Assembly: GCF_000150275.1 (NCBI RefSeq)
Contig: NW_002060944.1
Span: 8,456,159-8,520,158, forward strand
DNA length: 64,000 nucleotides
From: Trichoplax adhaerens
Taxonomy: Eukaryota; Placozoa; Uniplacotomia; Trichoplacea; Trichoplacidae
Direction of reading: 5' to 3'
Position 1 is the first letter of the stretch. Every line of letters starts with the position of its first letter. Positions 51,817-64,000 of the stretch are shown piece after piece. Below the pieces are notes generated by a model. It did not search any database, was not told where the DNA came from, and saw nothing but the letters and a program-made list of their open reading frames with translations. A program made the translations under genes and the position numbers.

Positions 51817-54800
51817 ATGGAAGAAAAAAGCAGCCAGCCCCAAAAAACTCTATCCATGGATACTGAAGGTAAAGTGACTTGATTTAATACCGTATAATGA
51901 CAGGCGACAGTTTTTTTGAACTATTAATTTGACATGTATTTAATTGATGTCTTGTACAAGCATTTGCTCCGCTAAAGCTATAGCGCTCGCTACTTTCAGC
52001 ATTTGCCATAACATTAATCACTATTTCATAAGAATGTAGTACGGTATCTAAACAGATAATACGATACTTATTGAAAGTGTAAAAGCAAAATTTAGAGTCT
52101 ATAAATGAAGTACACGACAGATATTGAAAAGGAAGTAAAATGATATCAGCTCATTGGGAATTCATCTTGGACCCATTCTATTTTTTTATTTTACTGTTTC
52201 TATATCAATGCATTGTCAAATTGCTCAAGATGAGGAATGAAAAAAATTTTTCACCTTTAAATCCTACTTTACGAATACTTACAGATTTAAAAACTTTACA
52301 ACTATTTGACAAATTTTAATGGTATCATGTTGTACTCTATTTACCAACAGCTTGCATCTTTAGTATTGATAGAAAAAAAATGACATACGCCCTTTGATTA
52401 TTCATTTCGATAGCCAATTATTTTATTACACCGAGCAATCTAGTCATTCTTGAAGCCTACTATGTTTTTTTCTTTCCTTATTGTCACTCTATCATTGAAC
52501 TTGCTACCGCTAGAATTATTTGAAGATATATCCCAAATGCAAGATCAATGGATTAAACAAGGTAAGCGCCTATGTTGATGCTTGTTAGGATTTCTACTCT
52601 TGAACTGTTATTATGATATTATTTAATTTGCTCTTTACCATCACTTTTGTATGGTAATGTATCGTCAAAAATCAATCCTTTTTGCTATCTGTCTTGGATT
52701 AATGTAACAATGAGAGCAGCTAACCTTTAAAATTCATCCATTTCTTTTCTAATATCATCTTGAAACCATCATTAACATGATCAGTTTCATTACCGTCATA
52801 ATTTCAGTGACTTTTGCTTGTCAAGACAGCGTTATTATTGTTGAAAGCACAATTAAATTACATACCTATTAGCCTCTATTTTTTACACACTTTCTTTGAC
52901 GCTATCATTCAATTTAGTCCGTATAGAAAATGGCTTAGGATTTTAATTGTTAGTAATAAATTCTTCCATTACATTATTAAAATTGGAAAGTGATTGTCCC
53001 TATAGTTGTTACCGCCTTACGAAGTCTAATTTTTTTTAATATTATACCAACATTAAGTGAAATATGGGTCTAAAAATCCAAAGTGATCTTTAAACAGATC
53101 ATTTTAATTAGTTGAAATAAATGAATGATAATGTAAGCATACTTACATCTTCTATATTTATTATCATTTTGGTAAAGGTAAAAAGTTCATGTCAGCAGAA
53201 ATAATAAGTCGGAATAGCCGTGCATACGAGAACTTTTTAAGATACTGTACTTAGACCTGACATACAAAGAATTAACTGTAGTATAATTATAGATTAAATT
53301 TGGTCATTGGCTAAGAAGAACACTTTGATTGGCTACAACTGCCCTTAAATATAGCCGTACCTTAGATGTGCAAGAGTTTTTAATGAAAGATTTCATAAAA
53401 GTAGCTTAATAAGAGCTCTCTGTAGGCCGCTCTTTTATTTGATAATCATTAGTTATGTTAGAATATGGAAATGGGTCAAAAGAACGACTATTAGCTACTA
53501 CTAAAGCTTTAAGTTTATGATCGTTTCCTTGATGATGAAGTTATAATAAGAAGAATTAGTGATTACCATATTCTAACTATTGAAGTAGAATTAAAATTAT
53601 ATATATGTTGTGAAGATATACGGAACCATGAAAAGTCAGATATAGTGATTATAATATGTATTAGTGCTATATATTAGATCGTTAATTTTATTTTACTAAG
53701 ATACAAGTATGAATGCATTTAGTCGCAATAGCAAGAAATACAAGATACTGAAATTAACTATCTATGTTTGAAAGAGTGGAGTTATTTTGAAATGAAGGTT
53801 CCGTCTATGTATTCTGACAATTGTTTTGACTAGATTTACGCCCATTCCTATTCACGAATAACGTTTTATTTTATCCTTAGTGAGGTATATATGATAGTAA
53901 AACGAGAGATATTAAGCGTATATTGGTATTTCATAACGAATGAGATCACATCATGAATGTCTGTAATGAAAATTTTGTCGCTATTGAAGAACTATAAAGT
54001 GTTTTTCTAGTACACAGAAATGAATGCTTGGCTAAACTAATAAATTTTCAAGTATTTTGTAGTATGCAAATCTATTGAATATCAATAGAACATACGAATA
54101 TCGATCATTGTCAATATTTGGTAGCTATTTATGGATAGGGATGAGAATATAATCAATTGAAGCCTAATCTCCCCACTGACAACATTTTCAAAATTATCCT
54201 TTCAAATAGAGCACAAGAATTATTTGCTAAAGCCATTCCATAGAGAAAGATATTGAGATAGTCTAAGTTTTTTTTGATAAAGTTAATCAACCTCAGTCAA
54301 TTATCGAAAATATTGCCAAATTTTGCAAATTATTTAAAGTACACTAGATGAGATTTTTAATTGAAGAAGGCTTAATGATCGAGAAATACGCACATTATAC
54401 TAAGGGAACATACAAAAATGATAGTTCAAATTATTGCAGATATTTTGTTCCTTTTTCTCTTCTTGCGTCTTACTTTAAAGATTAATCTTATGTTCGTGTT
54501 GACAATAATCATATCAAAAGATAATCTTCGCTTAATGTAAATAACGATATCAATCCTTTTTTTACGAAAGATATTTCTTTCCATAACTTTTCATATCAGT
54601 TTATCTTCCAAGTTTATATATAATTTACAAGTTGTAAATTGATCATTTTAAAAATCTTGGAAGACGTATTCATATTATAGTGTACTCGTATGTTATAGGC
54701 TAAAACAAGGCAAGGAGTATAAGATAGACAGCTAATACTAATACAGAAATTCTCCATACCTCAAAAACACACTATTATTTCGATACTACTGTATAAATGG

Positions 54801-57800
54801 TTAATATAATATTATCGAAGGCAGCCAGCATTGATGTATTATATATGAATTCATTCTGATTACTTTATAACTAATGTTGTCAAATTTTTATTGACCAACT
54901 TCGGCACGTGAACCGAATTTAAAAAATACCTCCTATTAGATTTTGAATGATTATTATTATTGTACCAAATTCCATCTTCTATATGTCGGCAATTTTGCCG
55001 GCGGTAATATCTAAGAAAATTGCCGCTTTCATTGAAGGATTCTGGCTCAATATTTGTATCCCTGTGGATATGGCCAAATATCTTCGGCCAGGCTACCATT
55101 GTTCCTATTTCTCTTAGAGTATAGCATTTAAAAGGAATGAGATTATAATTTTAACTACATTTAGCCGTATTTAGACAATCGCATAATAGTTATATTCTAT
55201 GATTGGTTCAATAATTTTATGCTAATGTTCTCATTCTCTTAGATCTATAGTGCATTAAACAATTATAATATACATTAAAGGCTATAGATATGATCTATCG
55301 ATTTGAATGAGTAATTAGAACAGTGCTCGGATATTTTCGGCTGTATTATTGCTAGCTCTATTTTGTGCAATGCCTTTTTTTATCGATTATCACGCTAATG
55401 TTTTCTCTATACAATAATTAGAGTACAATAAGATGCAAAATAAACGTATCAATGGCTCCAAAATTCATGATAATATACCAAGAGACTTGATAGTAACTGT
55501 AGATCGTAGAGAAAAATTTGTTGCAAAGTAATTTTTCAGAAGTTCATTTTATTCCTAATGGTCTAACTAATATTTTTGTACTACATTTAAATCAGTAAGA
55601 ATGCAGACTATCTGCTGTTATTTTATTTTATCCAGGATTTTTATTGCTGACTATAATTCATGCTAATAGAACCTATCATTTTCTGTCTAATCTTCATCTT
55701 TTGTTTTAAATACGTTTATTTTTGATTAAATTTTTCTATCCTAACCACCACCAAACAAGATCAATGGCTAATATTAGTGAAAGATTTATATGAAATCAAT
55801 TTTTTTATTTTTACTTTCAATTCATCCATATAAAATTTATAGCTTGAAAAGAAAGTATGAATAATACCTTTTGAGATGGTGGAATCGTTCATTCTATTAG
55901 ATATTCTCCCTTCAGTTATTTTCTTAATGTGATTTTATTTGATCTACTTTCGCTTATACTTATCGCACTTTTCTGCCAAAGACTTCATATACTATTGAGC
56001 TAGCTTATATTGTATAACGAATTCACAAAATAATCGCCAATATAGATAATGTTTTGACTGGATTGCCATACAGTATAAGGCAACTGGTATGTATAGTAAA
56101 AGTGGTGCAGTTAACTTTAAGCGTATGTCTAGCATGATCATGTGTGATTGCTAAAAGATACGATAATAATTTATCGAGATATCGCGTCCGAAGTACATGC
56201 AGTATCACTTTTACGCTAACAGATCATTATTAACTTTAAACTATCTTACAAGAGACGTATATAATTTACAAGCCTACTATCGTAAGCGAGTCATGATCGC
56301 TATATTCTTCACGTTGCTCTTTAACATGAGCATAGAAATGAACGCAGAAATATCATATGTTGTTGTCATAAGTGTATTTTTCTTACGCCATTGTACCTTT
56401 TGATGATGAATCATTCTCCTTACATATGAACTCAAGTTTCTACTATGAAAAAATGTGAACAAAATGTTTTCAAGCTTTCAGTCCTAGATAACTCACAAAT
56501 AATGTGCATGAAATTATCTCTATAACAAGCAAAAATTAAATCAACTTTTAGGCCTTGTAATTTAGACAGGATTCGATAGTAGTCATACAGAATTTTTACA
56601 CTAACGAACCCAACGAAATGGTATAGACACTGGGGATAGTACAGATAGGGCAAAATAATTATACTTTTGGCTGATACTATCTTTATTCAGAATAAGAGAA
56701 TTGAAATGGACCACCTTCCTGCTATTTTTGATTTGTTTCTTTGATATAATACCACCGTAAGCAATTTTATTGCAGAACTTGAGTCAAAGGAGATACAATT
56801 TAATTTTAAAATTTTAACGACCTACAAAAATATTCAACCAGAAATAAACAATTTTCGCTATTTGTGATTATTATTGATAATGTGATTGTAATAATTACTT
56901 TCAGAATACTTCAAATATGGATAATTTTATTTATTATTTCTAGCAATATTCGTGTAATGTTGATAATAATCATTTATCATTGATTTGATTTAGGCAATAA
57001 AGTTGGCAATTCCGATGAACAATTTGTGCCCGAAATTCGACCACCACCGCCTCAAGGTAAAAATTAATTTTAACGAAAAGAAATAGGGGAGTTATCGATA
57101 CAGTAAAACCTTTCAGTATATTAGCATTAAAATGAGTTAGATTGAGCGTTTACTGTTGCAATTGTTCGGGCCAAACAGGAATATAGAGTGTTTATGACCT
57201 TTTTAAGTTACTTAACTGAGTTAATAGAGTAACAGTAAGTAAGATATAATACACTGAGTCTACTTCTTATTTTCAAAGATATGCTATTTCCGTCGAGATA
57301 TTAAATTTACTCCCCTTATCATAAAAATATTAATATAGAAAAAAGAACGATTAATAATTCTCAACCTACCGTAATATATCGCTGTGCTTTCCATCAAATT
57401 TCATGATATTCTTCACTAAATATTTCCAGTTTTACTTTGCGTTCTTTATGATTTGTTGTTCTTCTGCTAATTAATTTTTTTTTGACTTAATACTAATTGA
57501 ATGCGAAATATTATATTTTATTAACCTATTCTTTAATGTATGACTTCTTTCTATCCCTTATCACACATATTATATAATGACCTCTATTTTAATTTTACTT
57601 TGCTGTCCCACAATTTCTTTTGTATATCAGCTATACAGGTCGATATTATTTAGTGATTGAATTATTCAATTGCAGATAAACATTTCTTATATTGCATAAG
57701 AAGAATTGAATATTAGTAGAATTAAATTATTATTGATTCACAGTAAATCCAAATTTGCGCTATTGCAATCTGACAAGGATTAATAGAGAGAAAATAGTAA

Positions 57801-60800
57801 TAGTATCATATATCGGCAAAAATTATTAAAATGAAGTTATGAATCATCATCATCAACAGGCAGGCTTAAATACTAGTCATACAAACTATTAATGCGATGA
57901 GGACAGTTTATATGATAGACAAGTTCATGATATGGTATATAAATAATCATTGCTTATTTTGTACTACTTTAATTTGGGGAGTACACGATGACAATAAAAA
58001 CAATAATCACCTTTAGAATCAGTCGCTATGACGGATACTAATTGAAGTCAATTACATGGCTTGATAGCATAGCAAGTACCAGTTTTAATGTGTAGAGTTG
58101 TTTTCCTCCTCCATTCGTGTCTTTATTTCGTACTCCTATCCAAATCATTTTTGGCTAGAATAATTGAATTTATAATTAATTTTATGGCTTAAAAATGACC
58201 CAAACACATTATATTATATTCATCCTTCGTCGGGAGTAAAATTGAACGTACACATTTCGATCTAGTTGATGATTATGATAACAACCCAAGCAGTTTTCCA
58301 ATTTCATAGAATAATTTCGATGTTCTCGTAGAAACAGATCATGTATTGAACAGTTAATTTTGAACTAAACATAAAGTTTAAATTGTTTTTGTTTTGGGTT
58401 CGGTTGATATTAATAAAATTTGCATAAAGACAGAACAATAATGAAAGCCAAACCGTACAAAATACAAGATCATTGACTCTCGAACACACGTACAGTATAA
58501 TTTATCATGCAAATCTCTTAAGTATATTTTAGTCATTGGTAAAAGAATCCAACTCTATCATACATGCTAATAGTGCCGCTATCGTAAGATCGCTGTAGAT
58601 CTATGTAGTGATAATTAGGACCTAAAGATGATAATAAATTAAATACTTATTTCCAATCATGCCCAGAATAACGCGATTTAATGATACAATATTTTATTAG
58701 AATTGAAGAGAAACATATCGATGTCCCAAATTATAGTTTCGTTCTAGAAATGCAAAGTCTCTAGGAAGCAGCAACTACGCATAACAATTTCGTACGTTAT
58801 TCAAAGACGGTCTGTAGGCTAATTAAGTAAAATTTGGATTAATTTACGCATAACATGTAGAAGAATTAGTTGTGTATGTGCGATATATGATATGAAATCG
58901 TAGGCGAATAGAATCTACGAATAAATAAGGAAGTAAAGAGATTCGTACATAGTCATGGTATAGCATGCAAGTTTATAACATGTGCATGATGATCCGGATT
59001 GCAACCATGTCAGCCATGCAATGCGGTAGTTCAATAGATTCTACGCTAGTACCTAGAGAGCAAAGTAATCGTTGCATCGAAACTAAAACTTAGTTGGTGA
59101 CGTGTAGTATATATTTTTCTATACAATATCGTCAAATGACACAGATAATAGGAAAATTTTTTTGCTTTAGATTATCAAGTTTGTTTTCTGTACAACAGTT
59201 GGTTATACATCATACAAAAAATACGTGTGTATGATCAAGGATTGGCAAGCATACCGGCCAATTCTCATATACATGCATTATATGTGCAACACAGAGAACA
59301 TGTGATATATTATGGTTCAAAGTTGATATCAGCTATTTAATAAGTGAACCATAAAGTATTAACGGACTGTATAGTTGAAAACAGCATGACAAAATATAGC
59401 GCGTTTAACAAATTTTTTATAGAAACGAATTCCTTTCATGACATAATGCATTATTTGTATCACATAGAGAGTAGACAAAAAAGGGTTAATCTTGTTTAAA
59501 ATAAAATTCAAGTTCTACAGTGTGAAAAATTTAGTAATCGCCTTTAAAGATCACTTAGGATCCTGACTGATGTGATCAGCAATAAATGGATCTTATATAG
59601 TATCAACTCATAACGTTCACTGGCACGATATACTAAATCTTATTAGGCATTAGCAGAACATTTTTATCATAGGATGTTATATATCAGATAAGGTTACATT
59701 TAAGACTCATCAAAACTCGGAAACAGTTCAATTATCAAGTAATATCGATTTTTTGTATAACGGCATTTGATAAGGAAACCAATGCAAATTGATAAATTAT
59801 ACAAAGGCCAACATCTGCGTAAATTTAATGCTACCGGTAGTGATGTATTTTCTCGATTGAACTAGATCACTTAAAAGCTTATGTCAAGGTCAAATAAGTC
59901 AACTAGCGTCGGCTTGATACTGTCTTCTGTTTAGCTAGAACTATAATTGGCATGTTTGAATACATTGCTTGAATACTTTAATTTAATACCTAATAGCTTT
60001 ATGAGGGTGTACTATTGGCCGAAATGATGTAAAATAATGTTTGTAAAAATGGTAACAAGATACGATTTATTTCTACTATACGTCATGCAGGTAGTGATTT
60101 ATTGATAGATAGCATCGAGAATATTTTAAATATAGATTTATTAATCGACATGTAATCAATCAGTTTCTTTTCCTTTAACACTTTGATCGGAAAATGAAAT
60201 AAAAATGGCCCGGGGTATATCTCTAATATAAATTATTCCGTCCACTGGTAATTATAAACTTCCGATCCGTTTGTAGCGATATAAAAATGAATTTATCTTT
60301 CTATTAAACTGTTTCCATGAGACTGATATATTTCCTTTATTAATTTTTTTGAACTCTGGGTCCGTATAAAAACCTAAAATAAATAGTACTCTATATCTTA
60401 GTTTCGAAACTTCCATTTCTAAATAGAACTGGAAATTAAATCAATTTAGTAAAATTAGGAAGGAATGATTAATTTCCCAACCACTGGCATTTCCCTTAAT
60501 TCCGATGATAAGATATATCAGAGGAAATTAAATTTATAATGAAGTTATTGATATTAATTTTTTTAATTTTACTTTTTTATTATCAAGTCGAAATCATGAA
60601 TTCATAAAAGTGTTGCCTTCCTTGAGATAATGAATTGGGTTGAACTCTATTGAAATTGCCTTAGACTTTCAATGCACAATAGTTAGAAACTAATTATATT
60701 TTAGGCTAGTTTTGGTCGGTCATTCAATCAAATATTGTAGAATAAAGTAATAATCATCATCATAATACTAATGATAATAATGCTAAAAATAATAATAATA

Positions 60801-63666
60801 TTAATAATGTTAATATAGACGTATATGCATGCATATAAATGATGCATAGAATCTTCTAACTCGAAAGATCAATAAGTGAAATATTTTTCTCCCTGTTTCA
60901 TTGTTATCGGTTGCATTTGAAATTTATTTTACTTGTCAGTTTTCAACTTGATTGAAGAGTTATATTATTTTATCTAGCGTTATCGAGAGTACTAAATTGT
61001 ATACTAGATAGCGATAGGAAAATATGATAATATTGGATTTAAAAATTCCAATTTTAATTTAATGCCTCCGATTGTATAATTAATCAATCTCATTGGTACA
61101 AGCCGTAGAGAAGGGCGGACATCTAAGATTCTGTAGTACTGTTAAAATTTTATACGATAGAATTTCCTTCTGTATTTAATTGATATGATCATTTCTTTTC
61201 ATGTTAGTACCCTACTCGATTCAACACCATGAATATTAGAATTGAGGCAGAATTATTCATTTATCTTTGTAATTTTTGTTAATATTTATAAATAGATAAT
61301 TTTTCTCACCATTTATTAATGTACTAGCCGTATAGACTATTTCGACCATGTTGTGAACCCTTGTGTATCGTTAAGCTCTCAATTACGAAATAGAAATTGA
61401 TTAAAATAAAATTACAAGCTGTGAATAATGATAACTTTAAATATCTTTAAAAGGTATTTAGTCATCAAGCCATGATATATTTAAAAAAATTTTAAACGAT
61501 GTACTATTATGATGATATTTGACGAGAAGCTTCGAGTTACATTAGACAATCAAATAAGGTATTGTTAACAATTTAATTGCCTTCCTAAAATACCGACTTA
61601 CACGTCTATAGTTTAAAGTCTTTGACTTTTTCCCAGCAGTCAAGCGTGACCATTGTCGATAACAATGGCTATAATTAAATTGGAGCTAGTGTGCGTATGA
61701 GGGGGAGGCAGATATCAATCGATTAATGACTGTTAGAAAATGGCACACTAAAATGGTTATCACTTGGCGTTCTACGTTATGCGTTAACACATTTGATTTA
61801 CGAGATGGAGGAGTTTTTTTTCTTGTTTTATTGGTGTGTGTTTGCGTGAGCGTATACATATATATATATATATATAGACAGGGTATCAATAGATTAGAGT
61901 AGAAAGATATTGCAATTATGTAGTCTATCATACAAATGAGAAAAATAATCTAAATTGTTAAATCAATTTATAGGCATAGATATGTATCCTAATTTTTTGT
62001 CAAGTTGTACTGTAAACTTCATCGTATAATAGAGTAAAATAATTTTTTATCCACATTGGGAAAGAATCTAATTTGACGCTTTCCAATAAATGAACCACGT
62101 GTTATGCAGCTATTGATTGAAGTATTCAACTCGATCATCAGATAGGAAGAGAGTCCAGTCAGGAAGTATAATTCCTATAGGATTTATAATCAACCATAAA
62201 TTAGCAATCCAGGAGTGGTGGTAACCACTGCTACCTTGGACGTCATGATTTTCATTTTTTGTCTTGTCAATGATAACAATAAAAATGGACAAGCATGATG
62301 AAGATTGTTTGATAGACTCGATCTTGAATAGTTTTCATCGTATTGACTGGGATAAAATCAATTATTTCCTATCTTTTATTTTATGAATTTTTCACTTTTC
62401 TTTCAATGTGATCGATTGGATGATTTATTTTTTCTTTATCTTGATATTGTTCTCCAACTTATTCAATTTTACAATTATCTTCCCCACTTTCATCCTGTTG
62501 TATATATATGGATATACTTATGTGCCTATATATGTATGCAAGTGCATGTTTGTGTATGTGTGGCATCTCTTCTTTCTCTCCACCCCCATTTTTCCTCGTC
62601 TTTCTTTTTCGTTCTCTTCAATCTTTTCTTCTTTAGTGGATTTTTGTATTTTTAATTGTCAGTTGTAATCATTGGAAGGAGGGAGGAGCAGGTAATGATG
62701 AATGAACTTTGGTCGTGATGACTTTTATTATCAATCTGCACATTATTATCTACAGTTACTTGCAATTAGGCTATGAACAACGCGTGGGTGTATATTATTG
62801 TCCTATTAAATTAAAAAGTCCACCTTCAAAATTGGTAGTATGATAAATTGTGATATTTTAAGACTACCCTGGGAGTTAGTCAATGATTCGTAGACTCGAA
62901 GTGTGATACGGTAGCAAAGAAGGAGAGAGAAAGAGAAAAAAAAATTCTTTTTAAAAAATTGATTATCATTTAAACTCAATGGATGAAATTCAGTTATTAC
63001 CTTGTCCTTATTTAGATACACAAGTCAGTAATTTCCCAATCGTCACCGTCAAGACTGATGGCGAAGCAGACAATGTTCATAATTGTACCACCAATGTCAG
63101 TTTTGATGCAAGTAATCAACGCTACGTGAATGAACAACATTCTCCACCAATTCATCATACGCCGCCATCACCATCCAATCAACATCCTCATCATCATCAT
63201 TCACTTCATCATCACCATCCTTCTCTTCCACATCATCAACAGCAACATCCACAACAACAGCAACAACAATCTCAACAACATCAAACTTTATTCAGAAGGT
63301 TATCCGATAGTAGCGCTTATATATCAACTTTAGCCAGTCAGGAGAAACAACAACTAATGCGTCGATCGTCAGACAGTACTTCACTGATGGCCACAACTAA
63401 TGTTGATCGATTGAATGTGAGAAGATTATCCGATGGGATCGCTTTAAATAATGGCCATTTCCATCCACCCATGTTTAATAATCAATGCCAGCAGCAACCA
63501 ACTCAACAACAGCAACAACAAGCACCACCACCGCCACAACAGCAACATCAACGTTTATCACCAGCCAATAGCTTAAGTGGTACTGTCTTTTCAGGCAATC
63601 CTAATCCATTTCAGCAAGGATTTCCTAACGTTAAGCAAGAGTGTCAAGATAATTGTTATGATGTCG
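51817..63666 (+). CDS. PEA3-subfamily ETS transcription factor (ETV1/4/5-like), 5' part, 4 exons, continues past window
   Basis: PEA3 factors bind GGAA sites and act downstream of receptor tyrosine kinase/MAPK signalling. Exons: 51784 or 51817-51868, 52514-52561, 56994-57056, 63016-63666; all junctions are phase 1. The first three encode MDTEELFEDISQMQDQW followed by NSDEQFVPE, matching the N-terminal acidic activation domain of ETV1 (SEELFQDLSQLQETW ... NDEQFVPD). The long fourth exon has NFPIVTVKTDG, His-, Gln- and Pro-rich runs, three RRLSDS/RRSSDS/RRLSDG motifs comparable to the phosphorylated RRQLSEP and RQMSEP of ETV1, and ends with QQGFPNVKQE (ETV1: PPQGFKQE; VKQE is a sumoylation-type site). 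It stops at donor CG|GTATGT. The ETS domain must lie downstream of base 64000. The frame is open upstream of ATG 51817 to an acceptor at 51783, so the true start may be in an earlier exon. Introns of 0.65, 4.4 and 6.0 kb are unusually long here. Confidence 0.8.
52562..56993 (+). other. 4.4-kb intron of the ETS gene
   Basis: AT-rich intron between the LFEDISQ exon and the EQFVPE exon. A few short frames occur on both strands (for example 54860-55099 minus, 56197-56403 plus), with no recognisable product. No clear tandem repeat. Confidence 0.7.
57057..63015 (+). other. 6.0-kb intron of the ETS gene
   Basis: AT-rich intron before the long low-complexity exon. It contains an AT microsatellite (61858-61875) and A/T trinucleotide-rich sequence near 60745-60810. 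It ends in a good pyrimidine tract, CTTGTCCTTATTTAG. No other gene seen. Confidence 0.7.
61858..61875. repeat. AT dinucleotide microsatellite
   Basis: About nine AT units inside the long ETS-gene intron. Confidence 0.9.
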
Positions 63667-64000
63667 GTATGTAAGCCAAATGTTAAAAATGTGGGCGAAA
63701 TCAGTTTTTATATTAATCCACTGCGTTGATGTAAAGTAGTGGGCGATTGATTTCCATCGATTTCTCCATGTTATACAATATCCTATTCGCCATTTCATTT
63801 TTATACTTTTCCATTTTTTCTCTCCCTCCCCAATAATAATTAATTATCCTTCTTTTAATTTAATTTAATTTTACTGTACACTAGATAATTACTGACTAGT
63901 TCATATAATTTTAGACTTGTTGACATCGGCTAATAAGTAAAAAAAATGGTTGAAGATAAAATGGTTATGCTACTGTACTATTAAATTGGGTAGTAGTTAG
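63667..64000 (+). other. Start of the next ETS-gene intron
   Basis: Begins with donor GTATGT. AT-rich and without coding signal to the end of the window. The exon frame would stop three codons into this sequence, consistent with splicing at 63666. Confidence 0.7.

Noticed and set aside
62383-62668. 86-90-codon plus-strand frames rich in Phe, Leu and Cys
   Set aside because: Translation of the T-rich sequence inside the 6-kb ETS-gene intron; two frames are open at once and neither has a splice context.
63130-63333. 67-codon His/Ile-rich frame overlapping the ETS-gene exon
   Set aside because: It is an out-of-frame shadow of the CAT/CAA-repeat coding sequence.

Overview
The window looks like nuclear DNA of an early-branching animal. 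It is AT-rich. It carries spliced genes whose introns are mostly 70-450 bp, with canonical GT-AG borders. It contains part of a PEA3-type ETS transcription factor, a family found only in animals. A placozoan (Trichoplax-like) genome is my best guess, but this is an inference from gene structure and was not tested by search. No organelle, viral, CRISPR, tRNA or rRNA features were seen.

Layout. (1) 41-3411 (+): fourteen 3' exons of a CRPPA/ISPD-type D-ribitol-5-phosphate cytidylyltransferase, with its 5' end outside the window. (2) About 4.5-16.8 kb: a gene-free block made almost entirely of tandem repeat families of different period (about 121, 34, 84, 101, 112 and 44 bp, plus several diverged sets). 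It also holds two G14 tracts and a perfect 37-bp hairpin. (3) 19827-25280 (+): 25 exons of a type I (calcium-regulated) diacylglycerol kinase, complete except for the first coding exon(s). (4) 26683-31773 (-): the complete 18-exon REV1 translesion polymerase gene, convergent with the kinase gene, with one GC-AG intron and an apparent one-base frameshift in its C-terminal domain. (5) 31.8-51.8 kb: a roughly 20-kb region without a recognisable gene, in sharp contrast to the compact genes before it. It holds small repeats, a possible divergent exon beside REV1, and a GC-richer patch with open frames at 43.0-43.7 kb. (6) 51784-64000 (+): four 5' coding exons of a PEA3/ETV1-4-5-type ETS gene, spread over 12 kb by introns of 4.4 and 5.9 kb. 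Its ETS DNA-binding domain must lie past the window end.

The four genes have unrelated jobs: matriglycan sugar-nucleotide supply, lipid second-messenger signalling, DNA damage tolerance and transcription. I see no operon-like link between them. The exon models were built by hand from reading frame, splice-site phase and remembered family landmarks. Phases close exactly across the CRPPA, DGK and ETS models, and across REV1 except at the one frameshift.

For hunting, the strongest points are the ETS gene, whose short early exons are easy to miss, with its triple RRxSD phospho-site-like motif, the REV1 frameshift and degenerate second ubiquitin-binding motif, the repeat patchwork, and the abundance of the palindromic word TACAGTA/TACTGTA.
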